From: an uncultured Actinomycetes bacterium
Lineage (GTDB): Bacteria > Actinomycetota > Actinomycetes > Nanopelagicales > Nanopelagicaceae
DNA: 7,571 nt
Reading direction: 5' to 3'
Assembly: GCA_903897475.1 (NCBI GenBank)
Contig: CAIUBS010000010.1
Location: forward strand, 1 to 7,571
Of this stretch, positions 1 to 6,701 are shown piece after piece; position 1 is the stretch's first letter, and every line of letters begins with the position of its first letter. A model generated the notes under the pieces. That model was not told the DNA's origin. It saw nothing but the letters and a program-made list of their open reading frames with translations, and ran no database searches. Made by a program: the position numbers and the translations under genes.

Positions 1-755
1 AAATCAACTATTGCTGTAATCATAAGAGCTTTAAAGATTAATTTATCTGGCGCAAATGAGGTGATTATGGCTGCAGCTAACCCAATTACTAATAAAGGCG
101 TATTGGGATTGACATTATTTAGTAGCAGGGTTGTAAAGATCAATAATGCGCTAACAACAACTCTGGAATTCTTCTTGCCAATTAACTGTGGCAGTCCTTT
201 TATTCCAGAGGTTAGATCTTGATCTAAATCTTTAAGTACATTGGCAAAATGGGCTGCAACTCCAAGTAAGGCAGCTGCTGTAAGTAACCAAATAGGTGGA
301 GTTCTATTTGTTGCCACCACCACAGATGCAGCTAATGCTGCAAATGCAAGTGCGTATGGCAAGGGTGAAAAGGGTGTGGATTTGAAGTAAAAGTTATAGG
401 AGATGCCAAGTGCAACACCAAATAAATAAATTAAGCCACCATAAATACCTAGTGGTCCAGATAAATTTACCAGCACTGCTAGTGGGGTAATTATCTTTAT
501 AGCTTTTACTAACTGCTGGGTGGTAATTACTCCTTCAACTAATGGTTTAGATCTTCGATTATGTTTTAGGTCATCAGAAAAATCATATAAATCATTGGTA
601 TAGCCAACTAGTAATTGACCTAGAAAAACTCCAAAGGCGATAACAAGTGCTGGGCCTTCCCACCAAAGATTTGTTGCCAATAAAAGAGAGACTAATGTCA
701 CCGTAATCGTTGGACCAACATGGCAGGCTTTTATTAGTCCAAGAATTGTTTTCAT
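1..755 (-). CDS. UbiA-family membrane prenyltransferase (3' end cut off)
   Basis: The 251 visible residues form a polytopic membrane protein with many hydrophobic helices. Both Asp-rich motifs of the UbiA superfamily are present: NDxxDxxxD at residues 54-62 (N54, D55, D58, D62) and DxxxD at 176-180, followed by a GIKGLPQLIG stretch. These motifs bind Mg2+ and the prenyl diphosphate donor, so the enzyme should transfer an isoprenoid chain to an acceptor at the cytoplasmic membrane. The 'ANVLKDLDQD...GIKGLP' pattern resembles an uncharacterised actinobacterial UbiA group, and the acceptor (quinone, lipid or other) cannot be read from the sequence. The ATG at 755 is the first possible start because an in-frame TAG lies at 771-773. 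There is no Shine-Dalgarno sequence, but a TACTCT hexamer sits at -12 to -7. The C-terminal helices lie beyond the window. Family confidence is high; substrate is unknown. Confidence 0.9.
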   Translation of the reverse strand, partial: MKTILGLIKACHVGPTITVTLVSLLLATNLWWEGPALVIAFGVFLGQLLVGYTNDLYDFSDDLKHNRRSKPLVEGVITTQQLVKAIKIITPLAVLVNLSGPLGIYGGLIYLFGVALGISYNFYFKSTPFSPLPYALAFAALAASVVVATNRTPPIWLLTAAALLGVAAHFANVLKDLDQDLTSGIKGLPQLIGKKNSRVVVSALLIFTTLLLNNVNPNTPLLVIGLAAAIITSFAPDKLIFKALMITAIVD

Positions 756-761
756 TAGGTA

Positions 762-767
762 AGAGTA
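762..767 (-). promoter_or_regulatory. candidate -10 hexamer of a leaderless UbiA transcript
   Basis: Read on the minus strand this is TACTCT, matching the actinobacterial TANNNT -10 pattern. It lies at -12 to -7 relative to the ATG at 755, so transcription would begin at or next to the A of the start codon. A weak -35-like TTAACT (786-791) lies 18 bases further upstream. No ribosome binding site lies between hexamer and ATG, which fits leaderless initiation. This is an inference from position and pattern only. Confidence 0.45.
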
Positions 768-811
768 CTGCTAGCAAACTTAATTAGTTAATAAATTACT
801 TAAGAAAATAA

Positions 812-1552
812 CTAGCGTTTTCCAATTGCCTGCTTTAGATCTAAATACTCAGGGCAATTAACTCCACATAATCTCTTTAATTTGTCCAAATTTTTCTTTG
901 CTGCAGCTATCTTTTTAGTCTTTACAAACAATTCACCTTGATACTCAATAGCACCTAAATGGTTTGGGTTAATTCTTAAAGCTTTTGTGTAATAGGAAGC
1001 AGATTGCTTGTATTGCATTAGATTCCTGCTTGCAAATCCAAGCAAATTATTAATATCTGCATTGTTTGGAAACTCTTTATCCATCGTCTTTAAGTCAGAT
1101 AAAGCTTGAGTGAAGTTCTTACTTTCTAAAAGTTTAGTAACCGCTTCTAGCTGGGTATTTAAGCTTTTTGGAGCGGCCGTTGTTGGCTGTGGTGATAAAA
1201 CCGAATCCACCTCAAGTTTTCCTAACTCATAACTTTTTAACCTGCTTTTTGCACTACTTGATCCACTGTGCTGGCCTAAAAAATTTGATGTGCCATCCAC
1301 ACCACATAAACTGATAATTCGAGATGCACCTCCTGGGTGTTGATCAACCCAATTTGTTAAGTTGTATACATAGCCATCAACAATGCTCCAACAATCACTT
1401 CTTTGATTGTGTTTACTAACCTCCTCTTTAGTTAATTTAGGAGTTGGTGAAGAAACAGGTGCTGGGGCAGGTGCTGAACCCCCACCTGATCCTGCTGCAT
1501 ACACAGGAGTAGTTGAAGTAAGTAATAGTGCTAAGGTCAAGAGTGATTTCAT
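812..1552 (-). CDS. secreted cytochrome b5-domain protein with C-terminal TPR domain
   Basis: This 246-residue protein starts with a Sec signal peptide (hydrophobic residues 4-12, cleavage likely after VYA at 17-19; no lipobox). A Gly/Pro/Ala-rich linker follows (20-38), then a cytochrome b5 haem-binding domain at about 39-114, a second linker (115-130) and TPR-like helices at about 131-225. The b5 core shows the HPGG motif with axial ligand H72 and the second ligand H95 in a GQHSGSS context, so it should bind b-type haem outside the membrane. C54 and C83 in the b5 domain could form a disulfide. The C-terminus carries C229-x3-C233 just after the TPR, a pattern I recall from proteobacterial TPR proteins. 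The start is the ATG at 1552, with no Shine-Dalgarno but a TANNNT box at -12 to -7. The likely role is extracytoplasmic electron transfer or haem-dependent assembly; redox partner and function are unknown. Confidence 0.9.
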   Translation of the reverse strand: MKSLLTLALLLTSTTPVYAAGSGGGSAPAPAPVSSPTPKLTKEEVSKHNQRSDCWSIVDGYVYNLTNWVDQHPGGASRIISLCGVDGTSNFLGQHSGSSSAKSRLKSYELGKLEVDSVLSPQPTTAAPKSLNTQLEAVTKLLESKNFTQALSDLKTMDKEFPNNADINNLLGFASRNLMQYKQSASYYTKALRINPNHLGAIEYQGELFVKTKKIAAAKKNLDKLKRLCGVNCPEYLDLKQAIGKR

Positions 1553-1558
1553 GAATGT

Positions 1559-1564
1559 ATGTTA
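1559..1564 (-). promoter_or_regulatory. candidate -10 hexamer of a leaderless cytochrome b5/TPR transcript
   Basis: On the minus strand this reads TAACAT, a TANNNT -10 match at -12 to -7 from the ATG at 1552. This is the same spacing as in front of the downstream UbiA gene. No Shine-Dalgarno sequence is present and I see no clear -35 element. The position predicts transcription starting at the ATG, between leuS (ending at 1582) and this gene. It is inferred from pattern and spacing only. Confidence 0.45.
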
Positions 1565-1581
1565 ACTTAAATAAATTTAAT

Positions 1582-4038
1582 CTAGATTACAAAATTAACT
1601 AATTTTGGTGCAACCGTGATTACCTTCTTCACATCTTGGCCTGAAATAGCACTATTTATCTCAGCATTTTCTCGGGCAAGTTTTTCTAACTCCTCATTTG
1701 AAATATTTGGGGCCACCTCAATTCGATCCTTTATCTTGCCATTGATCTGTAGGATCACAATTACATTATCAGTTCCAATTAATGATTTATCTACCTGCGG
1801 CCAGCCAGCATTTGCAATTGCTGGTTTATGGCCAAGTTTTTCCCACATATCCTCTGCTGTGTAGGGCGCAACTAGTGATAACGTGATTGCAATTGCCTCA
1901 GCTGCTTCTCGAACTGCAGCATTATTTGGCCCACACCCAGAATCAATTGCTTTTCTAGTGGCATTTACCAACTCCATAATTCTGGCGATTACTACATTAA
2001 ATCTAAAGGATTCAACAGCTAACTCAATATCTGCTAATGTTTTATGAGTTACTTTTCGCAGTTCTAAATTGCCAGTTTTAAAATCCACTCCGACCTTACT
2101 AGTTACATCTTGGCTAATTCGCCACGCACGATTTAAAAACTTAAGCGAGCCAGCAGGAGATACATCTGCCCAGTCCACATCATCCTCTGGAGGTCCTGCG
2201 AAAACTAATGAGACTCTAATGGCATCAACACCATGTTTATCTAACTCATCAGATAACTTAACTAAGTTACCTCGGCTCTTACTCATCGCTGAGCCATCCA
2301 TTAAAACCATTCCTTGATTTAATAATCTGGTAAATGGTTCATTAAAATTTAATAGGCCAAGATCATTTAATACCTTAGTGAAAAAACGAGAGTATAAAAG
2401 GTGCAAGATAGCATGTGTTACACCACCAACATATTGATCTACTGGTAGCCAGGTCTCAACCTCTTTTTTATCAAATGCCTCATTGTGATTATTAACTGAG
2501 GTGTATCGCAAAAAGTACCAAGAGGAATCAACAAAGGTATCCATAGTGTCGGCATCACGCTTTGCATCCCCTGAACACTTTGGACATTTAACATTCACCC
2601 AATCTGTAGCCGCTCCCAGCGGTGAAGATCCTTTTGGTTTTAAATCTAATCCTTTTGCATCTGGCAACTCAACCGGTAATTGATCTTGAGGTACTGGAAC
2701 AAGACCACACTTATCACAGTGCACAATTGGAATTGGTGTTCCCCAAAAACGCTGACGAGAGATCAACCAATCCCGCAATCGATAATTCTTTGTTGCCTTA
2801 CCTACTTTTTTACTTTCGAGCTCTTTAATGATTTGTGCAATTGCTTCATCTTTACTTAGTCCAGTTATCGATCCAGAGTTAATTACTTTGCCATCACCAG
2901 AGGTTGCAATCCCTGATGAATTTGGATCTTCTAGTCCAGTATCAATTACAACTCGCACTGGTAATTTCATGGCTTTAGCAAAATCTAAATCCCGTTGATC
3001 ATGGGCAGGAACAGCCATAATCGCACCAGTTCCATAATCTGCTAATACATAATCAGATGCCCAAATCGGAATCTTTTCATTATTAACTGGGTTAATTGCA
3101 TATCTATTTAAGAAAACACCGGTTTTAACTCGATCTGTAGCTAGGCGATCTATATCACTGGCAGCTTTGACACTTTCTAAATACTTTTTAAACTCTGCCT
3201 CTACTGGTGTATTTGCAACTAGCTTTGAAGCTAATTCTGAATCTGCTGCAACCACCATAAAGGTTGCACCATATAAAGTATCCGGACGAGTTGTGTAAAC
3301 AGTAATACTTTGATCTAAGCCATCTACCTTAAATTCAACCTGTGCTCCTGTTGATCTACCTATCCAATTTCTTTGCATCAGCAGTACTTTTTCAGGCCAT
3401 GCACCCTCTAATTGATCCATGTCATCTAGTAAGCGATCGGCATAATCAGTAATCTTTAGATACCACTGATTTAACTTCTTTTTAGTTACAGCGCTATCAC
3501 ATCTTTCACACAATCCAGCTACTACCTGCTCATTTGCTAATACGGTTTGGCAATCTGGACACCAATTAACTGCAGAATCTTTTCGATAAGCCAAACCCTT
3601 TTCAAACATCTTAAGAAATAGCCATTGATTCCATTTGTAATACTCAGGATCGCAGGTATGAAGTACTCGATCCCAATCAAAAGAACATGCGTATCTGCGC
3701 ATTGAAGCTTTTTGAACTGCAATATTTTCATAGGTCCAAGCCCGCGGATCTGCATCTCGTTTAATTGCAGCATTTTCTGCAGGTAAGCCAAATGCATCCC
3801 AGCCAATTGGATGCATGACATTAAAACCTTTTTGAATCCAATATCGGGCAATTACATCACCTAATGCATAAGCTTCGGCATGACCCATATGTAAATCACC
3901 TGATGGATATGGAAACATATCTAATACATATTTTTTAGGACGATTATCATCGCCTCTGCCAGATTTAAATGGCTCTAGCGCATCCCAAATTGGCAGCCAT
4001 TTTTCCTGGACTGCCTTAAAGTCATACGCCTCATGCAT
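1582..4038 (-). CDS. leuS: leucyl-tRNA synthetase
   Basis: Class I aminoacyl-tRNA synthetase that charges tRNA-Leu in the cytoplasm. The 818-residue product has the HIGH motif as HMGH (50-53), GWDAFGLPAEN (79-89), a CP1 editing domain at about 226-420 with TTRPDT (249-254) and GTGAIMAVPAHDQRD (336-350), and the signature motif as AMSKS (584-588). Cys pairs at 160/163 and 177/180, and at 441/444 and 485/488, look like two zinc-binding modules. The C-terminal domain ends in VAPKLVNFVI, as usual in bacterial LeuRS, and the length is near the family norm. I chose the ATG at 4038, two bases after the SDR stop codon, which suggests translational coupling. An in-frame TTG at 4050 preceded by AAAGG at 4 bases is the alternative and would add four residues. 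The first Lys of KMSKS is Ala, while the catalytically more important second Lys is kept. Confidence 0.97.
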   Translation of the reverse strand: MHEAYDFKAVQEKWLPIWDALEPFKSGRGDDNRPKKYVLDMFPYPSGDLHMGHAEAYALGDVIARYWIQKGFNVMHPIGWDAFGLPAENAAIKRDADPRAWTYENIAVQKASMRRYACSFDWDRVLHTCDPEYYKWNQWLFLKMFEKGLAYRKDSAVNWCPDCQTVLANEQVVAGLCERCDSAVTKKKLNQWYLKITDYADRLLDDMDQLEGAWPEKVLLMQRNWIGRSTGAQVEFKVDGLDQSITVYTTRPDTLYGATFMVVAADSELASKLVANTPVEAEFKKYLESVKAASDIDRLATDRVKTGVFLNRYAINPVNNEKIPIWASDYVLADYGTGAIMAVPAHDQRDLDFAKAMKLPVRVVIDTGLEDPNSSGIATSGDGKVINSGSITGLSKDEAIAQIIKELESKKVGKATKNYRLRDWLISRQRFWGTPIPIVHCDKCGLVPVPQDQLPVELPDAKGLDLKPKGSSPLGAATDWVNVKCPKCSGDAKRDADTMDTFVDSSWYFLRYTSVNNHNEAFDKKEVETWLPVDQYVGGVTHAILHLLYSRFFTKVLNDLGLLNFNEPFTRLLNQGMVLMDGSAMSKSRGNLVKLSDELDKHGVDAIRVSLVFAGPPEDDVDWADVSPAGSLKFLNRAWRISQDVTSKVGVDFKTGNLELRKVTHKTLADIELAVESFRFNVVIARIMELVNATRKAIDSGCGPNNAAVREAAEAIAITLSLVAPYTAEDMWEKLGHKPAIANAGWPQVDKSLIGTDNVIVILQINGKIKDRIEVAPNISNEELEKLARENAEINSAISGQDVKKVITVAPKLVNFVI

Positions 4039-4040
4039 AT

Positions 4041-4973
4041 TTAAGACCAACTAACCTTTGTTAACTCTTCACTAACCTGCCATAAATTCTTCGCCAATAT
4101 TTGATCGTAAGCAAGGGCTTTAGCGCGTGTTAATTTTGGATTTCCACGCATCTGCATAAAACCATCAGGACCGATAAAGCTTGCACCTAGTAAGCCTGGA
4201 TAAACGCAGGCTGCAAGAGTGGGTAGTGCACCAGCTGCAGCTGGTTGTGCTAATAATTTATTGATCATCATGGTAATTTTTTCCTCAGTTGCAGCTCCAC
4301 GCATCTGGGATGCTACTGCTTGTAAATTTGTATCTGAGTATCCAGGGTGAACTGCAATAGGAATAAAAGACCAATTATTGGTAATTCGTAGCCGCTCTAC
4401 CTCAGAGACAAACAATAGATTTGCTAATTTACTAGCGCCATAAACCTTCCACTTTTGATACTTACCAATTCCTAACATCATATCTTTTATAGTATTTTGT
4501 GAATTATCACCAAAAGTTCCCATCTTATGTGCAAAACTTGAAACAACAACCAAACGATCTTTAATCTGATTCTTAATTAGGCCCGCAAATGCAAAATGGC
4601 CTAGGTGATTTGTTCCTAATTGAAGTTCAAAGCCATCTTTAGTTTTAGTAAATGGCGTAGCCATAATGCCAGCATTTAGAACAACTACATCAAATTGCTT
4701 ATCTACTCTGGCGGCTGCTTTTCTTACTGAATCTAAGTCAGTTAGATCCATAAGTAGGTAATCGACTAAACCTGGTCCTATTTTTTTAATTGCATCGCGC
4801 GCTTTTTCTACGCTTCGAGCGGTTATATAAACATGGCCATTTCTGCGAGCTAATTCGGTCGCAGCAGCTAGACCAATACCAGAGGTAGCACCAGTTATTA
4901 AAAATCTTTTACCAGTTAAATCTGGCATATCACTGGCACTCCAGTTTTTTGGAATTGTTAAAATCTTAGCCAC
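4041..4973 (-). CDS. short-chain dehydrogenase/reductase (SDR)
   Basis: NAD(P)-dependent oxidoreductase of 310 residues with a classical Rossmann fold. Visible motifs are TGATSGIG (27-34), an Asp after the third strand (LMDLTD), NAG (100-102), N122 in TNHLGHF, catalytic S146, and Y178/K182 in YGASK. HPGYSDTNL (209-217) is the usual PG segment after the active site. Arg after the second strand (ITAR) favours NADP(H). The N-terminal NWSASDMPDLTG resembles actinobacterial SDRs of the retinol-dehydrogenase/WWOX-like type. The substrate is not predictable. GTG 4973 is the preferred start because AAGGGAG (4979-4985) lies 5 bases upstream; GTG 4979 would sit inside that site, and ATG 4928 would remove the conserved NWSASD leader. 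The gene lies between tRNA-Ala and leuS and is probably co-transcribed with leuS, though nothing ties it functionally to translation. Confidence 0.92.
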   Translation of the reverse strand: MAKILTIPKNWSASDMPDLTGKRFLITGATSGIGLAAATELARRNGHVYITARSVEKARDAIKKIGPGLVDYLLMDLTDLDSVRKAAARVDKQFDVVVLNAGIMATPFTKTKDGFELQLGTNHLGHFAFAGLIKNQIKDRLVVVSSFAHKMGTFGDNSQNTIKDMMLGIGKYQKWKVYGASKLANLLFVSEVERLRITNNWSFIPIAVHPGYSDTNLQAVASQMRGAATEEKITMMINKLLAQPAAAGALPTLAACVYPGLLGASFIGPDGFMQMRGNPKLTRAKALAYDQILAKNLWQVSEELTKVSWS

Positions 4974-4978
4974 AAACA

Positions 4979-4985
4979 CTCCCTT
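4979..4985 (-). promoter_or_regulatory. ribosome binding site of the SDR gene
   Basis: On the minus strand this reads AAGGGAG, the strongest Shine-Dalgarno match in the window, with five bases (TGTTT) between it and GTG 4973. It decides the start: the upstream GTG at 4977-4979 overlaps the site and cannot be served by it. Confidence 0.75.
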
Positions 4986-5005
4986 TTTTACTAACTTAAA
5001 TTACG

Positions 5006-5078
5006 TGGAGCTGAGGGGAGTCGAACCCCTGACCCCTTGCATGCCATGCAAGTGCGCTACCAGCTGCGCTACAGCCCC
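5006..5078 (-). tRNA. tRNA-Ala, anticodon GGC
   Basis: A 73-base cloverleaf on the minus strand. The 7-bp acceptor stem pairs GGGGCTG with CAGCTCC and contains the G3-U70 wobble pair that is the main identity element for alanyl-tRNA synthetase. The anticodon stem CTTGC/GCAAG encloses the loop ATGGCAT, giving anticodon GGC. The T arm contains GGTTCGACTCC and the discriminator base is A. The 3' CCA is not encoded, because the gene is followed by CGTAA, so CCA must be added enzymatically. It lies 27 bases after the phosphatase stop codon, and its 3' end is 32 bases upstream of the SDR start. No T-tract terminator is seen on either side, so processing from a longer transcript is plausible. Confidence 0.97.
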
Positions 5079-5098
5079 GCTATTTCAAACAAGGGCCA

Positions 5099-5128
5099 AC
5101 CTTATCTAATTAACGGAATCATCTCCAA
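5099..5128 (-). promoter_or_regulatory. possible promoter for tRNA-Ala (and the SDR-leuS genes)
   Basis: On the minus strand TTGGAG (5123-5128) and TAAGGT (5099-5104) are separated by 18 bases. They resemble -35 and -10 boxes and would place a transcription start near 5092, about 14 bases before the tRNA 5' end. The -35 box overlaps the 3' end of the phosphatase gene. Both boxes are degenerate and could be chance in A+T-rich DNA. Confidence 0.25.
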
Positions 5129-5771
5129 TGACAGGCTCAGGTAGTGAGCCAGCATTGTGCTCTGCTAAATACCATCTACTTCCAGTATGTAATTTGGTTA
5201 ACTCTAAAACTGACCAACAAGCATTTGATAATCCACCAATTATTCCCCACTGTTCAATTGGTAAATTTAAAATTGAACCTAAAACACTTCTAACAGTTCC
5301 ACCATGAGTTACAAAAACTATTGTTCCAGTAAAGTCTTTGATCTCATTTTCTATTGCAGCAACGGCACGTTTTGCAACATCACTTCGTCGCTCACCAATT
5401 TCACCAGCTGGTTCATCTCCGCCTTCATACCAACTAGAAAACAACTCCCCATGGGTAGCTCTATTTTCAGATGCGGTTTTACCCTCCCAAAGTCCACCAT
5501 TTGTCTCACGTATTCCAGGATTAATTTCAACTTTTATATTTGTTAACTCTGCAAGGGCGGCTGCAGTTTTTTGAGCCCTGATTAAATCACTTGAAACAAT
5601 TCGATCAGGCTTAAGTGCTGCTAAAATTTTTGCAGCTTCTACAACTTGGTACTCCCCTACTTTATTAAGTGGGATATCAGAGTGACCTTGAAAACGATTT
5701 TCAACATTCCAATCAGTTTGACCATGCCGCCAAAGCACAATTCTTATTTTTGACTCCAAATTACTCATCAT
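5106..5771 (-). CDS. histidine phosphatase, GpgP-like (glucosyl-3-phosphoglycerate phosphatase type)
   Basis: A 221-residue cytosolic enzyme of the histidine phosphatase (phosphoglycerate mutase-like) superfamily. The catalytic RHG motif is at 15-17 (H16 is the phospho-acceptor) within WRHGQTDWN. R65 in SDLIRAQKTA, acid/base E89 in RETNGGLWEG and H156 in THGG complete the active site. Local similarity (NLPIEQWGIIGGLSNACW near 169-186) and the nadD-rsfS-phosphatase order match mycobacterial GpgP (Rv2419c). That enzyme removes phosphate from glucosyl-3-phosphoglycerate to give glucosylglycerate, a compatible solute and polysaccharide primer. Whether this organism uses the same substrate is inference; no glucosyl-3-phosphoglycerate synthase gene lies in the window. 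The ATG at 5771 overlaps the rsfS stop as ATGA, indicating coupling; a second ATG at 5768 is equally usable. Confidence 0.88.
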   Translation of the reverse strand: MMSNLESKIRIVLWRHGQTDWNVENRFQGHSDIPLNKVGEYQVVEAAKILAALKPDRIVSSDLIRAQKTAAALAELTNIKVEINPGIRETNGGLWEGKTASENRATHGELFSSWYEGGDEPAGEIGERRSDVAKRAVAAIENEIKDFTGTIVFVTHGGTVRSVLGSILNLPIEQWGIIGGLSNACWSVLELTKLHTGSRWYLAEHNAGSLPEPVIGDDSVN

Positions 5772-6133
5772 CGCTTACTCATCTCTATACCTAAATCGAT
5801 CTTAGGGCAGTCATTCCATAGACGATCTAGCATGTAGTAATTTCGAAGCTCTGTACTTTGAATATGCACGACTAGATCTGTGTAATCTAAAAGTATCCAA
5901 GAACCACTTCCCTCTTTGCGGATTGGCTTTTCGCCTGCTTGCGCTAACTTTTTTTGCACCTCATCAGATAAAGCTTGTAATTGTGGTTCGTTGCTGCCTG
6001 TGGCAAGTAAAAATACTTGGTTTAAAACCAACTGTTCAGATAGATCAATTGCCACAATTTCAGTACCTAATTTGTCAGCAAGGGCTGCAGCTGCAATTTT
6101 AGTTAACTCTAGAGTCTTATTACCTACTGCCAT
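5768..6133 (-). CDS. rsfS: ribosome silencing factor RsfS
   Basis: RsfS (Iojap/YbeB, DUF143 family) binds ribosomal protein uL14 on the large subunit and blocks joining of the small subunit when nutrients are scarce. The 121-residue product spans the single alpha/beta domain. Family segments include LLATGSNEPQLQALSDEVQ (about 42-60) and the WILLDYTDLVVHI strand-loop (about 79-91), followed by ELRNYYMLDRLWND, where the Tyr and Leu-Trp positions are typical. ATG 6133 is preferred; a TTG at 6142 would add three residues but has no usable ribosome site. The start lies inside the end of nadD (14 shared bases) and the stop overlaps the phosphatase start (4 bases), so translation of the three is probably coupled. 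nadD-rsfS adjacency is a widely conserved bacterial arrangement. Confidence 0.95.
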   Translation of the reverse strand: MAVGNKTLELTKIAAAALADKLGTEIVAIDLSEQLVLNQVFLLATGSNEPQLQALSDEVQKKLAQAGEKPIRKEGSGSWILLDYTDLVVHIQSTELRNYYMLDRLWNDCPKIDLGIEMSKR

Positions 6134-6701
6134 ATAAGCCAAACTCTCGAATAAAAGTTACAACCTTGGCTGGTAATAAATTGCTCACATTCTCTCGATT
6201 AGAAATTGATGATCTAACCTTAGTAGATGAAATATCTAATGCTTTAATATTAATCTCTTCATATTCTGAAGGCTGAGTACCCGACCGATTGATGACCAAA
6301 ACCTTTACTTGATTTAGTAGCTCCTCTGATTTATGCCAATTTGGCAGATTTTTAGCAGCATCTGTGCCAAGAACTAATGTGAAGTTTGTGTTTGGATACT
6401 TTAGCTTTAATTCTTTAACTGTATCTATGGCATAACTGTTGCCAGCTCGATTAACCTCAATTGGCAATACCTCTACTTTGCCAGCTAATCCCATAGATGT
6501 TATCGCCAAATCGGCCATCTGAAATCTTTGTTGAGCTGAAGCAATTGGTTTATGTGATTTAAGCCAAGGAGTTCCAGTTGGAATTACTAGGACCTTTTCA
6601 ATTTTATTTGAAATTTCTTTTATTAGATGTAAATGGCCAAGATGTATTGGATCAAAGGTGCCACCGAAAATGGCAAATTCTTTGCTAGTAGTCTGAATAA
6701 T
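6120..6701 (-). CDS. nadD: nicotinate-nucleotide adenylyltransferase with no canonical start codon
   Basis: NadD adenylates nicotinate mononucleotide with ATP to give deamido-NAD, the penultimate step of NAD synthesis. The frame encodes the complete family signature: GGTFDPIHLGHL (13-24 in the numbering used here, with the HxGH nucleotide-binding motif), GTDAAKNLPNWH (112-123) and the SSTKVR (158-163) form of the ISxTxxR motif. From an in-frame TAG (6708-6710) to the GGTFDP motif no ATG, GTG, TTG or CTG occurs. The first ATG in frame is at 6518 and would remove the nucleotide-binding site. I place the start at ATT 6701, which overlaps the TAA of the preceding small gene as TAATT, where TAATG would be usual; ATT 6698 is equally possible. 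This gives about 193 residues, normal for NadD. Function is near certain; the exact start is open, and a sequencing error is the main alternative. Confidence 0.88.
   Translation of the reverse strand: MIQTTSKEFAIFGGTFDPIHLGHLHLIKEISNKIEKVLVIPTGTPWLKSHKPIASAQQRFQMADLAITSMGLAGKVEVLPIEVNRAGNSYAIDTVKELKLKYPNTNFTLVLGTDAAKNLPNWHKSEELLNQVKVLVINRSGTQPSEYEEINIKALDISSTKVRSSISNRENVSNLLPAKVVTFIREFGLYGSR

Noticed and set aside
592..777. A 61-codon minus-strand frame starting at TTG 777
   Set aside because: It is out of frame with the UbiA coding sequence, whose conserved NDxxDxxxD motif lies in the other frame.
785..814. Inverted repeat TAGTTA/TAACTA after the cytochrome b5/TPR gene as a terminator
   Set aside because: The stem is six A/T-rich pairs with an 18-base loop and no T-tract; too weak to call.
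1616..2828. Several open frames of 60-82 codons on the plus strand opposite leuS
   Set aside because: They lie wholly antisense to leuS, show no domain or motif, and follow from the codon pattern of the real gene.
3537..3851. A 104-codon open frame on the minus strand in another frame of leuS
   Set aside because: It overlaps the conserved LeuRS N-terminal catalytic region and its translation has no recognisable feature.
4036..4060. A T-box or other leader control upstream of leuS
   Set aside because: Only two bases separate the SDR stop from the leuS ATG, leaving no room for a leader.
4926..4979. Alternative SDR starts at GTG 4979 and ATG 4928
   Set aside because: GTG 4979 sits inside the ribosome binding site, and ATG 4928 drops the conserved NWSASD leader; GTG 4973 has correct spacing.
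5006..5078. tRNA-Ala as an integration site for a mobile element
   Set aside because: Both flanks are ordinary coding genes in a conserved order, with no integrase and no repeated tRNA end nearby.
6120..6518. A shorter nadD starting at ATG 6518 (132 residues)
   Set aside because: It would lack the GGTFDPIHLGH nucleotide-binding motif, which is encoded in frame just upstream.
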